Source: Rubrobacter_D sp963840835 (GTDB lineage Bacteria > Actinomycetota > Rubrobacteria > Rubrobacterales > Rubrobacteraceae). Taken from it: a stretch of DNA of 64,000 bases. Below the pieces are notes generated by a model. It was not told the DNA's origin. It saw only the letters and a program-made list of their open reading frames with translations, and did no database searches. Positions 17,417-29,732 of the stretch are shown here, in pieces (within the stretch, counting starts at the first letter, position 1; each line of letters opens with the position of its first letter). The translations under genes were made by a program, and so were the position numbers. The stretch is taken from positions 496,001 to 560,000 of the forward strand of contig CAWJAM010000006.1 in NCBI GenBank assembly GCA_963840835.1. The letters are read 5' to 3'.

Positions 17417-18196
17417 ATGGCGCCGGAGTACAGTGGCGGTGGGGACCCGAGGCGCACCATAGCGTTGCTATGGGGCATCGAGAAGAAGCCGACGAGGGGA
17501 CCCAAGCCCGCCTTGAGCGTGGAGCGGATCGCGATAGCGGCCATCGAGGTCGCCGACGCCGAGGGCATGGGGGCTCTATCCATGCGTCGCGTCGCCGATA
17601 GGTTGGGGATCAGCACGATGTCCCTCTACACGTACGTGCCTGGCAAGGCGGAGCTCGTCGACGTCATGTTGGACACGGCGTTCGGCGAGTTGGCCGACTC
17701 CGAGTACGCAGACCGGGGATGGAGGGCTGGGCTGGAGCGGATCGCGCACGAAAACTGGTCCCTGTACCATCGGCACCCGTGGATGCTGCAGGTAGCCGCG
17801 ACGAGCCGGCCGCCGCTCGGGCCGAACGTGATCGCCAAGTACGACCGCGAGCTTCGGGCAGTCGATGGGATCGGGCTGACCGAGGTCGAGATGGACTCGG
17901 TGCTCGCCCTCGTCCTGGAGCATGCGCAGGGAGCGGCTCGGCGTTCGGTAGAGGTGGCCGAGGCGGAGAAGCACACCGGCAAGAGCGACCATGAGTGGTG
18001 GCGGGCCAGCGAGCCGCTCCTGGAGGAGGTTTTTGACCCGGATCGCTACCCGACGGCATCCAGGGTTGGGCCCGCCGCTGCAGAAGCCTACGGGTCAGCC
18101 TACGACCCGGAGTACTCCTTCGAGTTCGGCTTGCAGCGCCTGCTTGACGGCATCGAGACGCTCGTCCGGACGCGTTCGGAGCTGCCTGATAGATAG
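17417..18196 (+). CDS. TetR-family transcriptional regulator
   Basis: ATG at 17417, with AAGGAAGG upstream. Residues about 38-85 hold the helix-turn-helix (IAIAAIEVADAEGMGALSMRRVADRLGISTMSLYTYVPGKAELV), and the C-terminal part matches the TetR_C region of the tetracycline-repressor type. Leading residues (RRTIALLWGIEKKPTRGPKPALSVE) are typical of actinobacterial TetR proteins that control drug exporters. Divergent from a DrrAB-like exporter with a palindrome between, so local repression is likely. Confidence 0.92.
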   Translation: MAPEYSGGGDPRRTIALLWGIEKKPTRGPKPALSVERIAIAAIEVADAEGMGALSMRRVADRLGISTMSLYTYVPGKAELVDVMLDTAFGELADSEYADRGWRAGLERIAHENWSLYHRHPWMLQVAATSRPPLGPNVIAKYDRELRAVDGIGLTEVEMDSVLALVLEHAQGAARRSVEVAEAEKHTGKSDHEWWRASEPLLEEVFDPDRYPTASRVGPAAAEAYGSAYDPEYSFEFGLQRLLDGIETLVRTRSELPDR

Positions 18197-18214
18197 TTGC
18201 AGGGGCGGCTTATA

Positions 18215-18312
18215 AGCCATCAGCATTTCAGCCGGTCAGCAATTCAGCATGAACAGAAGGCTGAATTGCTGAAGTGCTCCTTCTCGAAATGGTTCATCCT
18301 TTTCGAGAAAGG
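18215..18312. repeat. 'CAGCATTTCAGC' element with a hairpin
   Basis: TCAGCATTTCAGCCGGTCAGCAATTCAGCATG followed by inverted GGCTGAATTGCTGAAGTG units, and then an imperfect hairpin TTCTCGAAA...TTTTCGAGAA (18281-18310). Same composite type as at 12752 and 49372. Confidence 0.65.
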
Positions 18313-18350
18313 CTCTAGGACACGAAGATGGCGGACCCTGAGGATTCTCG

Positions 18351-18818
18351 CTACCGGCTCGTCGTGGCGTCGTATCGTTTCTGCAGATCCTCACGGGAGA
18401 TATTCTCGATGTGCGTGGCGACGTACCAGACGTGCCCGAAGGGATCCGTCACCCCGCCGCGGCGGTCGCCGTCTTCGCTATCTTCGACCGGCATCAGCTC
18501 GGTCGCCCCTGCTGCGATAGCCTTCTCGAATACCGCGTCCACGTCATCGACGTAGAGGAACATGTGCACCGGCGAGCCACCGAGCGACTGCGGACCGGCC
18601 ATGCCGAAATCGGGCGCCTCATCGGTGATCATGACCGGCGAGTCGCCGATCACGACCTCAGCGTGCCTGATGGACCCGTCCGGGTCAACCCAGCGAAAGA
18701 TCTCCGTCGCCCCGAACGCCTCTTTGTAGAACTCGATGGCGTCTGACGCGTTCTTGATCGTCATGTAAGGCGTCACGGTGTGGAACCCCTCCGGGATTGG
18801 GTTCATTTCGCCGCTCAT
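18351..18818 (-). CDS. VOC-family (glyoxalase/bleomycin resistance-like) protein
   Basis: Start placed at the ATG at 18818, close behind a purine-rich AAGGGGAC; a GTG/ATG further upstream is possible. The 155-residue protein has the paired beta-alpha-beta-beta-beta units of the VOC fold: VTPYMTIKNASDAIEFYKEAFGATEIFR and VHMFLYVDDVDAVFEKAIAAGA, ending GGVTDPFGHVWYVATHIENIS. This PhnB/YdfO-type sequence binds a metal and small ligands. The function is unknown; it stands alone. Confidence 0.87.
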   Translation of the reverse strand: MSGEMNPIPEGFHTVTPYMTIKNASDAIEFYKEAFGATEIFRWVDPDGSIRHAEVVIGDSPVMITDEAPDFGMAGPQSLGGSPVHMFLYVDDVDAVFEKAIAAGATELMPVEDSEDGDRRGGVTDPFGHVWYVATHIENISREDLQKRYDATTSR

Positions 18819-18887
18819 ACGTCCCCTTTCCGAGCCATCACACACGATACGAGTGTACGCGCAGACCGGCCAGTTCCCATCCCCCGA

Positions 18888-20210
18888 TCAACGTTCAGGT
18901 CCCGGGACAGGTGTTCCGGCATCCCTACCCAGCGCCAACCGAAGGGCCTCTGCGAGTTCTGAAGGATCCGACCAGCGGACTACGACTTTCGGTGTTCCGT
19001 GCCAGCCGGCGCAATCTCGTAGTGCTTCAGTAAGACTGGAGACGAGGTCGTCAGAGACCGCTACGCCGGGCTCCAGATACACGGCCTTTACCTCGAACAC
19101 TCCCCGCTTGCGGTGGGACTTCGCGTCGAGCCTGCCTACCAGGGTGCCTTCGTGCAGTATCGAGAGGGAGTAGTATCCGTAGCGGCGCTTGGCCGCCGGG
19201 GTGTAGACCTCGATCTTGTAGTCGAAACCGAAGAGCTCCAGGACCCGCGCCCGGTCCCAGACCACGGGGTCGAACGGGGACAACAGAGTCGTGACGGAGG
19301 ACCGCAACGTACCAGATAGGACCTCCTCCGCCAGTCCCGTGTTGTCCGGGTGAACGTAGGCCGGCTCGTCCCCTATCGTAGCCTGAATTAGCGATCCTTC
19401 TTCAGCCAACTCTTCGAGCAACCCCGCGGCTCCCTTCTTCGGCGTGCGGAAGTAGTCGGGGACCCAGCGGGTCACGGCGACGCCGAGCGCGCGCACGGCC
19501 TCGAGGGCCAACGTTCGCCTCACCTCCCCTTCATTGGGTGCCAGTGCGTCTTCCCAGCCAGGGAGGGCGTTCTCGAGCACGCGCTCGCGCAGGTCGTAGA
19601 CGCGGTTGAAGTTCTCGCGGCGCGAGATCATGAGTTCCCCCGCGGCGAACAGGTGCTCCAGCGCCCGCTTTTCGGGCTTCCACTCCCACCAGCCGCCAGC
19701 CTTCCCGTCGGTGCGCACGAACTCGGCTGATCGCACGGGACCGCTTTCGCGAACCCGCTCCATCACGTGTTCCAGGGCGTCCGGGTGGGCCTCCATCCAG
19801 GCCCGAGATTTCTCCGTTCTTGCGAGCATGAGCCGCCGGTACAGACCGTAGTCTTCGATGGGGATGAAACACGCCGCGTGCGACCAGTACTCGAAGATTT
19901 GTCCTTCCGCCAGAAGCTCGTCCAGCCAGATGGGGTCGTACGAACCTAGCCTGCTCCACAGCACGAGGTAAGGGCTGCGCGCGACGACGGAGATCGAATC
20001 GATCTGCAACACCCCCATCCGTCGAATAGCACCGAGCACGTCTTCCTTCTTCGCGGGACGTTCGGGCGAGGATCCCAACCCCTGCGCCGCGAGCAGCATC
20101 GTGCGCGCTTGGTCACGCGAAAACTGGATCTCTACTACCTCCCTCCGTCCGTCGAGAACCGCCCTAGTTATACGGCAGTGGAGGCGATCTAACGAGTATC
20201 GAATGGGCAT
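18888..20210 (-). CDS. Winged-helix DNA glycosylase, YcaQ/AlkX type
   Basis: A 440-residue protein of the HTH_42 (AlkZ-like) superfamily. The segment MGVLQIDSISVVARSPYLVLWSRLG carries the catalytic Gln-x-Asp at Q69-I70-D71; as I recall, QxD marks the AlkX/YcaQ branch that unhooks interstrand crosslinks, while AlkZ has QxQ. Other family marks are EYWSHAACFIPIEDY and the C-terminal LSPFDPVVWDRARVLELFGFDYKIEVY. The start is uncertain: the first about 25 residues overlap an intergenic repeat, and AGGGAGG lies inside the frame without a standard start codon behind it. Confidence 0.85.
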   Translation of the reverse strand: MPIRYSLDRLHCRITRAVLDGRREVVEIQFSRDQARTMLLAAQGLGSSPERPAKKEDVLGAIRRMGVLQIDSISVVARSPYLVLWSRLGSYDPIWLDELLAEGQIFEYWSHAACFIPIEDYGLYRRLMLARTEKSRAWMEAHPDALEHVMERVRESGPVRSAEFVRTDGKAGGWWEWKPEKRALEHLFAAGELMISRRENFNRVYDLRERVLENALPGWEDALAPNEGEVRRTLALEAVRALGVAVTRWVPDYFRTPKKGAAGLLEELAEEGSLIQATIGDEPAYVHPDNTGLAEEVLSGTLRSSVTTLLSPFDPVVWDRARVLELFGFDYKIEVYTPAAKRRYGYYSLSILHEGTLVGRLDAKSHRKRGVFEVKAVYLEPGVAVSDDLVSSLTEALRDCAGWHGTPKVVVRWSDPSELAEALRLALGRDAGTPVPGPER

Positions 20211-20275
20211 CAGGCATCGGGTAACAGTTCTTGGCTGATACCTGAAACCTGTTGCCTGAAGCCTATCCGGGCAAC
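20207..20275. repeat. 'CATCAGGC / CCTGAAGCCT' repeat copy
   Basis: GGGCATCAGGCATCGGGTAACAG is followed by CTGATACCTGAAACCTGTTGCCTGAAGCCT, i.e. inverted units of the same family seen at 11721. The right end forms the last codons of gltD, the left end the first codons of the glycosylase frame. Confidence 0.65.
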
Positions 20276-21692
20276 AGGCTGCGGCCCATCAGGTACTCGT
20301 CAGCCTGCCTGGCAGCCTTGCGGCCCTCGGCGATGGCCCACACGATGAGGGAGGCCCCTCGTTTGGCGTCGCCGGCGACGAAGAAGCCAGGCTCACGGGT
20401 GCCGAAGCCGTTCTCTGAGTGGATGGCGCCGCGGTCGGTGTAGCCGAGGTCCATTTCGTGCATAAAGCGGTCCTGCACCGGGCCCGTGAAGCCGATGGCG
20501 AGCAGGACGAGGTCGGTCTCTATCTCGAACTCGGTGCCCTCTTTGGGGACGGTCTTGCCTTCCTGGGTACGCTCGGTCTCGACGGCGTGCATCTTCTCGA
20601 CGTGGCCGTCTGTACCCGAGAAGCCAGTAACGGCTACGGAGAATCCGCGCTCGCCGCCCTCTTCGTGGGCGGGGTAGGTGTGGAGGATGAAGGGCCAGTC
20701 GGGCCAGGTTAGGTGGTCCGGGTTCTCTGGCGGCTTAGGGCCGTGAGTCAGGACCTTGACCGAGGCGCACCCTTCGCGGTGGGAGTTCCCAAGGCAGTCT
20801 GCGCTCGTGTCGCCGCCGCCGAGTATGACGACGTTCTTGCCTGAGGCGGAGATCTCGACCTCCGCCTCCGTCGGAAGGCCGGCCACCCTCCTGTTCTGCT
20901 GAACGAGGTAGTCCATCGCGAGGTGGATGCCGCCGAGCTCGCGGCCTGGCACGTCGAGGTCACGTCCCTGCAGGGCGCCGACGGCGAGGACGACGGCGTC
21001 GAACTCGCTCTTGAGTTCCTCTGTAGTCGGGTCCTCGCCGACGTGGGCGTTCGTACGGAACTCGACGCCCTCCTCCTCCATGATGGCGATGCGCCTGTCG
21101 ACGACCCACTTTTCGATCTTGTAGTCGGGAATGCCGTAGCGGAGGAGGCCGCCGATCCTGTCGTCCCTCTCCAAGACGACGGCCGTGTGCCCAGCCCAGT
21201 TGAGCTGCTGCGCCGCCGCGAGCCCGGCGGGCCCGCTCCCGACGATGGCGACCCTCTTCCCGGTCCGCTTCTCCGGCGGTGTGGGCCTGGCGACGACCCA
21301 TCCTTCCTCGAAGGCCCTGTTGATTATTGTCAGCTCTATCTCTTTGATGGTGACGGGCTTGTCGTTGATGGCGAGGACACACGCGGTCTCGCACGGGGCG
21401 GGGCAGAGCATCCCCGTGAACTCGGGGAAGTTGTTGGTCTGGTGCAGGCGGTCGATGGCCTGCCTCCAGTGCTCGCGGTAGACGAGGTCGTTCCAGTCGG
21501 GGATCAGGTTCCCAAGAGGGCAACCCGTATTGCAGAAGGGCACGCCGCAGTCCATGCAACGCGAGGCCTGGCCCTTGAGTTCCTCCTCGGGCATCGGCTC
21601 GTAGACGTATCTGTAGTCCTGGACACGCTCCTCGACCGTCCGCTTCGGAGTCGGCTTGCGACCGATCTTGAGGAAGCCCTTCGGATCCCCCA

Positions 21693-21693
<1 letters not shown>
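20263..21693 (-). CDS. gltD: Glutamate synthase small subunit
   Basis: The GTG start at 21693 overlaps the gltB stop by one base; the longer frame reading into gltB is not real. The 476-residue protein starts VGDPKGFLKIGRKPTPKRTVEERVQDY and has the two N-terminal 4Fe-4S cysteine clusters (CMDCGVPFCNTGCPLGNLIP and LCPAPCETACVL), the FAD site VAIVGSGPAGLAAAQQLNWAGH, and the NADPH site NVVILGGGDTSADCLG. It passes electrons from NADPH to GltB to make glutamate from glutamine and 2-oxoglutarate. Confidence 0.95.
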
Positions 21694-26177
<4,484 letters not shown>

Positions 26178-26297
26178 CAAGCGGTCTCCTTGACGTTCAG
26201 GGTGCGAGGCGCCATTTTTACACGACTTACCAGCGGAGCACAAGTGCGTATCAATCTTGTTGCATACTAGTATCTGGTAAGGCTTGTGGAAAAGAAG

Positions 26298-26319
26298 GTT
26301 TCAGGCATCAGGCTTCAGA
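26298..26319. repeat. 'GTTTCAGGCATCAGGCTTCAG' repeat
   Basis: One copy of the CAGGCATCAGGCTTCAG family, touching the stop codon of the small coiled-coil gene on the minus strand. Confidence 0.6.
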
Positions 26320-26641
26320 GATCGTCGAGCGCGATGCGGAGCTTTTCTTCTTCCTCTAGCAGTTCGGAGAGTTGGATGCGTAGGTCTGCGGCTTCTGCTT
26401 CGACTTCGGCGAGGCGGAGGGTTAGTTCCCTCTCGCGGGCTGCTGTCTCGGGGTCGCGACGTTTGCCGCGGTAGCGCTCTCGGATGTTCTTCAGGCGTTC
26501 TGCGGCGTCGCGGCGCACGCGTTCGCGGTCGGCCTTGAACTCCTCGCCCCGCACGTACTCCCTGACGCGTTTTACCCGCGCGTCGGAGAGCAGGTCCGAG
26601 AGGATCTCCGCCGATGTCTCCTTGAAAAACCTGTTGGCCAC
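26315..26641 (-). CDS. Small charged coiled-coil protein
   Basis: A 108-residue protein with no family I recognise. It is almost wholly helical: MANRFFKETSAEILSDLLSDARVKRVREYVRGEEF, a basic stretch rich in Arg, then a heptad-like ELTLRLAEVEAEAADLRIQLSELLEEEEKLR. It is the last gene on the minus strand of the LEA-like cluster, 51 bp after the DILLD/PSBD gene, and may be an accessory scaffold. There is no signal or membrane segment. Confidence 0.7.
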   Translation of the reverse strand: MANRFFKETSAEILSDLLSDARVKRVREYVRGEEFKADRERVRRDAAERLKNIRERYRGKRRDPETAARERELTLRLAEVEAEAADLRIQLSELLEEEEKLRIALDDL

Positions 26642-26692
26642 GAGATTACTCCTTCCGCTCCGCCTGATTGTATACGCTCGGAGCGGTCGAGG

Positions 26693-27184
26693 TTATCCGC
26701 CGGCTGCCTGCATGACGTCCCTGACGACGATGCGGCCCCGCGCGCCGGTGCCCTCGACGCCGGAGAGGTCGATCCCCAGATCTTCCGCCCTCTTCCTGGC
26801 GGCACTCGTCGCATCGGGCTGGTCGTGTTGTTCGGTAGTCTCCTCCGCCTGTCCCAGCGGTTGGCGGAAAAATTGCGGGTTGTGCTGTAAGGATGCCAGC
26901 ACTTCGCTGAAGATGGCGCGCACGTTGTCGAGGCGGGCCTTCAGTTGGGCCTGGGCTTCGACGCCTTTGATCACGAGCTTCGCCTCTCCCAGCTCGGCGT
27001 CGAGTCCGACTTTGATCTTGACCAGGTCAGCGAGCTCGGCCTGGATGGATAACCGGACTTTCAGGTCCTCGACCTCGAGGTCGATCTCTTCGACGCTAAG
27101 GGCAGGTATGTCGAGCAGAATGTCGGGGTCACCAACGCTCTCACCACGGTCTTGCCCGGCAGGCGCGGCGTAGTCTTCGCTCAT
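26693..27184 (-). CDS. DILLD-domain protein with a C-terminal E3-binding (PSBD)-like domain
   Basis: The ATG at 27184 begins MSEDYAAPAGQDRG (163 residues). Residues about 25-110 (DILLDIPALSVEEIDLEVEDLKVRL...GLDAELGEAKLVIKGVEAQAQLKARLDNVRAIF) match the same block in the 566-residue protein at 37527-39227. The tail (ATSAARKRAEDLGIDLSGVEGTGARGRIVVRDVMQAA) is a peripheral-subunit-binding domain as found in dihydrolipoyl acyltransferases, but there is no lipoyl or catalytic domain. It looks like a minimal adaptor joining the two modules shared across the cluster. Confidence 0.75.
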   Translation of the reverse strand: MSEDYAAPAGQDRGESVGDPDILLDIPALSVEEIDLEVEDLKVRLSIQAELADLVKIKVGLDAELGEAKLVIKGVEAQAQLKARLDNVRAIFSEVLASLQHNPQFFRQPLGQAEETTEQHDQPDATSAARKRAEDLGIDLSGVEGTGARGRIVVRDVMQAAGG

Positions 27185-27341
27185 GCGCCCGTCACCCTCC
27201 AATGCCATACGCCTTTCCCCTACGACGTTCCGCTACTCATCAGCCATGTCCCTCCAGTCTTATAAGTATACCCACAGTGTCTTGCATCGACGCATACGGG
27301 GTATAGACGGGCGTACGGAATACCATGATCAGGAGGTCTCT

Positions 27342-27557
27342 ATGGCGCAGGAGGAACAGCAGCAAGGTCAACAGGAGGCGAGCCCGTTGCAGTTGCTGGG
27401 ACGCGCGTTGACCGACATCAGGAAGGTCCAGAACCTACTAGAGTTGAGTTATCCCGATCAGGGAGATGCGATCAAGCTGCAGCGCGAAGCCGGGGATCTG
27501 GTCTGGAACGAGATCCAAAGGTTGCAGCAAGAACAGCAGCAACAGAACCAGCAGTAA
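27342..27557 (+). CDS. Small Gln-rich protein
   Basis: The ATG at 27342 follows CAGGAGGT with good spacing; the longer upstream frame is not supported. The 71-residue protein is Gln-rich at both ends (EEQQQGQQ... QQEQQQQNQQ), with a helical centre (LQLLGRALTDIRKVQNLLELSYPDQGDAIKLQREAGDLVWNEIQRL). It is one of two plus-strand genes within the minus-strand cluster. I do not recognise a family; the composition resembles the neighbouring LEA-like proteins. Confidence 0.65.
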   Translation: MAQEEQQQGQQEASPLQLLGRALTDIRKVQNLLELSYPDQGDAIKLQREAGDLVWNEIQRLQQEQQQQNQQ

Positions 27558-27839
27558 GGTATGCACACAACCGTCAGAGGTGCGACGCATGATGACGTGT
27601 CGCCCACGTGAAACCTCGTCACAAACCTCGCGTAGGTAGGAGAGTTAGCACGCCACCTGTTCTCACTCGAAGTATCGTGCGAACTTCGCGTGTACGGAGT
27701 TCTGAGAAGTTCGCTGCGAGCCGGTCCTCCGTTTGCCCGGCGGTGGGTGGCATGGGATACTGGCTCCTTCGCAACTTGCTACAGGGGACGAGACACGCAA
27801 GAAGCGGATTCGGTCGAGAACGAAAGGGAAAGGGAGAGC

Positions 27840-28155
27840 ATGAGCGAAGGGTCGGGTAGGGCGGAGATGGAGCGCAGGCTGATAGAGAAGAGCGTGGAGG
27901 ACGAGTCTTTCAGGCGGAGGCTCATAGAGGACCCGAAGGGGGCCGTGGAGCAGGAGCTAGGGACGCGGCTGCCCGAGGAGGTGCGGGTGGTGACCGTGGA
28001 GGAGACGTGCGGAGACCATCTACCTGGTGCTTCCGAGCACCCCGATGGCAGGCGGTGAGGGCGGAGCACTTTCAGATCAAGAGCTAGAGTCGGTGGCCGG
28101 CGGTGGCGCCAGCAGTGCGGATGTGGCGGACTGTACTTCACCGTGGGGGTGCTGA
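27840..28155 (+). pseudogene. NHLP-type (nitrile hydratase leader) RiPP precursor, frameshifted
   Basis: The ATG at 27840 follows AAAGGGAGAGC. The leader reads MERRLIEKSVEDESFRRRLI, then EDPKGAVEQELGTRLPEEV and RVVTVEET, the hallmark of nitrile-hydratase-like leader peptides. At about 28008 the frame breaks; the other frame continues exactly as the family requires: ETIYLVLPSTPMAGG, then LSDQELESVAGG and a core GASSADVADCTSPWGC ending in TGA at 28155. Removing one base (for example T28008, giving ACG GCG GAG ACC) restores an intact 104-residue precursor with a double-Gly cleavage site and a Ser/Thr/Cys core. As written, the first frame ends at 28058. No maturation enzyme is seen within the window. 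Confidence 0.8.
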
Positions 28156-28203
28156 GGTGAGGGGTGGCGGATACAAGCAATGTGACGACTAGCCTCTTTC
28201 ATC

Positions 28204-28242
28204 TCACCCAGTGACCTGCAAGGGCCATGGTCACTGGGGTGA
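28204..28242. terminator. Strong hairpin downstream of the RiPP precursor
   Basis: TCACCCAGTGACC (28204-28216) pairs with GGTCACTGGGGTGA (28229-28242) apart from one bulged base. It lies 49 bases past the precursor stop and is a likely transcription end, though no long T-run follows. Confidence 0.5.
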
Positions 28243-28284
28243 TGCCTCCGCATTCTCTTATTCACCCTAGTGCGTGGAAGGTAA

Positions 28285-28423
28285 CAGCTTGTTGAAAAAG
28301 TCCCTCTATGCCCGCTTCGGCCCCAGATCGGGCCCCAAACACACCGTATGCGGGGCTGTTTGGAGCCTCTGGAGCCCAATTCGTAGTCACTGTGAGCTCA
28401 GCGCCGACTATTTCAACAGGCTG
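28285..28423. mobile_element. 139-bp MITE with 18-bp terminal inverted repeats and GTAA target duplication
   Basis: CAGCTTGTTGAAAAAGTC (28285-28302) and GACTATTTCAACAGGCTG (28406-28423) are inverted with 16 of 18 positions matching. GTAA directly flanks both ends (28281-28284 and 28424-28427), as a 4-base target-site duplication would. There is no open frame inside. The 'TGTTGAAA' termini resemble those of DDE-transposase insertion sequences, so this is a non-autonomous derivative moved by an element elsewhere in the genome. Confidence 0.8.
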
Positions 28424-28427
28424 GTAA

Positions 28428-28676
28428 ATTCCGGGAAGTTGGTATACGGGATCTTGCATAGATCGACGCCTGAGTGCCGTTCGGGATGCGGTATCCGTCT
28501 CCGTGGCTCATAGCGCTAAATAGTACATGTTGTGGTGTCGGATAAACATGCAAAATCGTGCATCAGATCCCACGGGTCTCGCGCTAGAAAGAGCCTGGCT
28601 ACAAACGCATCTCTGCCGACCTAATTCCGTCTAACCTACGAGAGGTTCTGTGACGAGGTTTGCCCTGCGTCACGTT
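28428..28676. other. Intergenic stretch, nothing recognised
   Basis: About 250 bases between the MITE and the J-like gene. Base composition is less GC-rich than the surroundings; there is no gene, no hairpin of note and no tRNA. Confidence 0.5.
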
Positions 28677-29063
28677 CTAGCGCGTCCAGAAGTCCTCCAA
28701 GGCGTCGCGGTTGCCGGAGGACCAGTGGCCCATACTCTCGTGCCAGGCCTTAAGAAAGGGCGCCGCGCTCCTGGTTTCATCTGTGGGGTTCTTTGCGTAA
28801 CGGTTTCCTCTCGACATCTCGTCCCTCACGGCGCAGGCGAAAGCGAACAGGTCGTGATCCCCGCCAGCATCGGGGTGCAACCGCGCCAGTAGCAACCTCC
28901 ACATCCTCCGGTCCTCGAAAGATGCGAACCTCTCCGCGTCCCTCGCCTGGAACACCAAACAGACCTCCTTCGTCCGGCGCATTCTATGCAAGGCTTCGAA
29001 AGGTGTAAACCTCGTCTTCCCACAACCGCTACACCTGGAGGAGCGAACACGCCGCGGGCCCAA
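28677..29063 (-). CDS. Small protein with an HPD J-domain-like motif and a zinc-ribbon-like start
   Basis: A 128-residue protein. The N-terminus has CSGCGKTRF, one half of a possible zinc ribbon. The middle reads RRMWRLLLARLHPDAGGDHDLFAFACAVRDEM, which recalls the HPD core of truncated J-like proteins ('HPDxGGD'). The rest has no known motif. The start codon is uncertain (an internal ATG exists). It lies on the same strand as, and after, the RHH/ParA group, and might recruit a DnaK-type chaperone, but this is inference. Confidence 0.6.
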   Translation of the reverse strand: MGPRRVRSSRCSGCGKTRFTPFEALHRMRRTKEVCLVFQARDAERFASFEDRRMWRLLLARLHPDAGGDHDLFAFACAVRDEMSRGNRYAKNPTDETRSAAPFLKAWHESMGHWSSGNRDALEDFWTR

Positions 29064-29104
29064 ATGTGGCCAGACGTTAGAAGGGTTATACCGGGGAAGA
29101 GAGC

Positions 29105-29653
29105 TTAATCCCTGAACATTCTGTTGCCCATCTGTTCCACTTTTCGTTCAGCGTGCAGGTTCATGTCACCGTCCGCGCCGGTATCCTCGGTCATCTGCTG
29201 CGCCATCTCGCCGGCCTTGCGCTCGTTGTGCAGGTGTACGTCGCCCCCCGAACCAGTCTCCTCTGTCGACCTTTCGGCGAGATCCTCCTCCGCGCTCGCG
29301 GGGTCGTAGGGTATGGCCCCTTCGAGGGGCATGTCCTCCTGCGCCCCGCTCTGTTGGGCTTCTCCCGTCACCCCGCTCACCGTCTCCGCCGACTCGATAG
29401 ACCCCATCGACGGCGAGGACTCCATCGAAGGCATGGACTCCATCGAAGGCATCGAGTCCTCCCTAAGGCCCGGCAGGGGACGCGGGTCCACGCCACCCTT
29501 TTCGATCCTCTCTACGACATCTTCGGCCCTAAGGTCGGCCTCCCTCTGCCGCGCCAGGATGCCTCCGAGCACATCCCTATCAGCCAGGCGCACTCGCTCA
29601 TCGATCCTACGCTCTGATTCCTTCTGGCGCCGTTCCTGCTCGCGTATGCTCAC
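29105..29653 (-). CDS. Acidic low-complexity protein with repeated LHxERK motifs
   Basis: GTG start at 29653 with AGGAGC eight bases before it; 182 residues. The first 60 residues are a charged helix (REQERRQKESERRIDERVRLADRDVLGGILARQREADLRAEDVVERI). A Ser/Met/Pro tract follows with MPSMES units repeated (SMPSMESMPSMESSPSM). The tail holds two copies of GGDVHLHNERKAGEMAQQM / DGDMNLHAERKVEQMGNRM. I recognise no family. It follows the ParA partner gene and is probably in its operon. Confidence 0.65.
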   Translation of the reverse strand: MSIREQERRQKESERRIDERVRLADRDVLGGILARQREADLRAEDVVERIEKGGVDPRPLPGLREDSMPSMESMPSMESSPSMGSIESAETVSGVTGEAQQSGAQEDMPLEGAIPYDPASAEEDLAERSTEETGSGGDVHLHNERKAGEMAQQMTEDTGADGDMNLHAERKVEQMGNRMFRD

Positions 29654-29697
29654 GATATGCTCCTGTAACGTGGTGTACAGACAGCAGAAACCCAAAG

Positions 29698-29732
29698 AAA
29701 CCTGATGCCTGTAGCCTGATGCCTGAAACCTA
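29698..29732. repeat. 'CCTGATGCCTGTAGCCTGATGCC' repeat
   Basis: Inverted-orientation copy of the CAGGCATCAGG family, filling the gap and reaching the stop codon of the ribbon-helix-helix gene. Confidence 0.6.
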
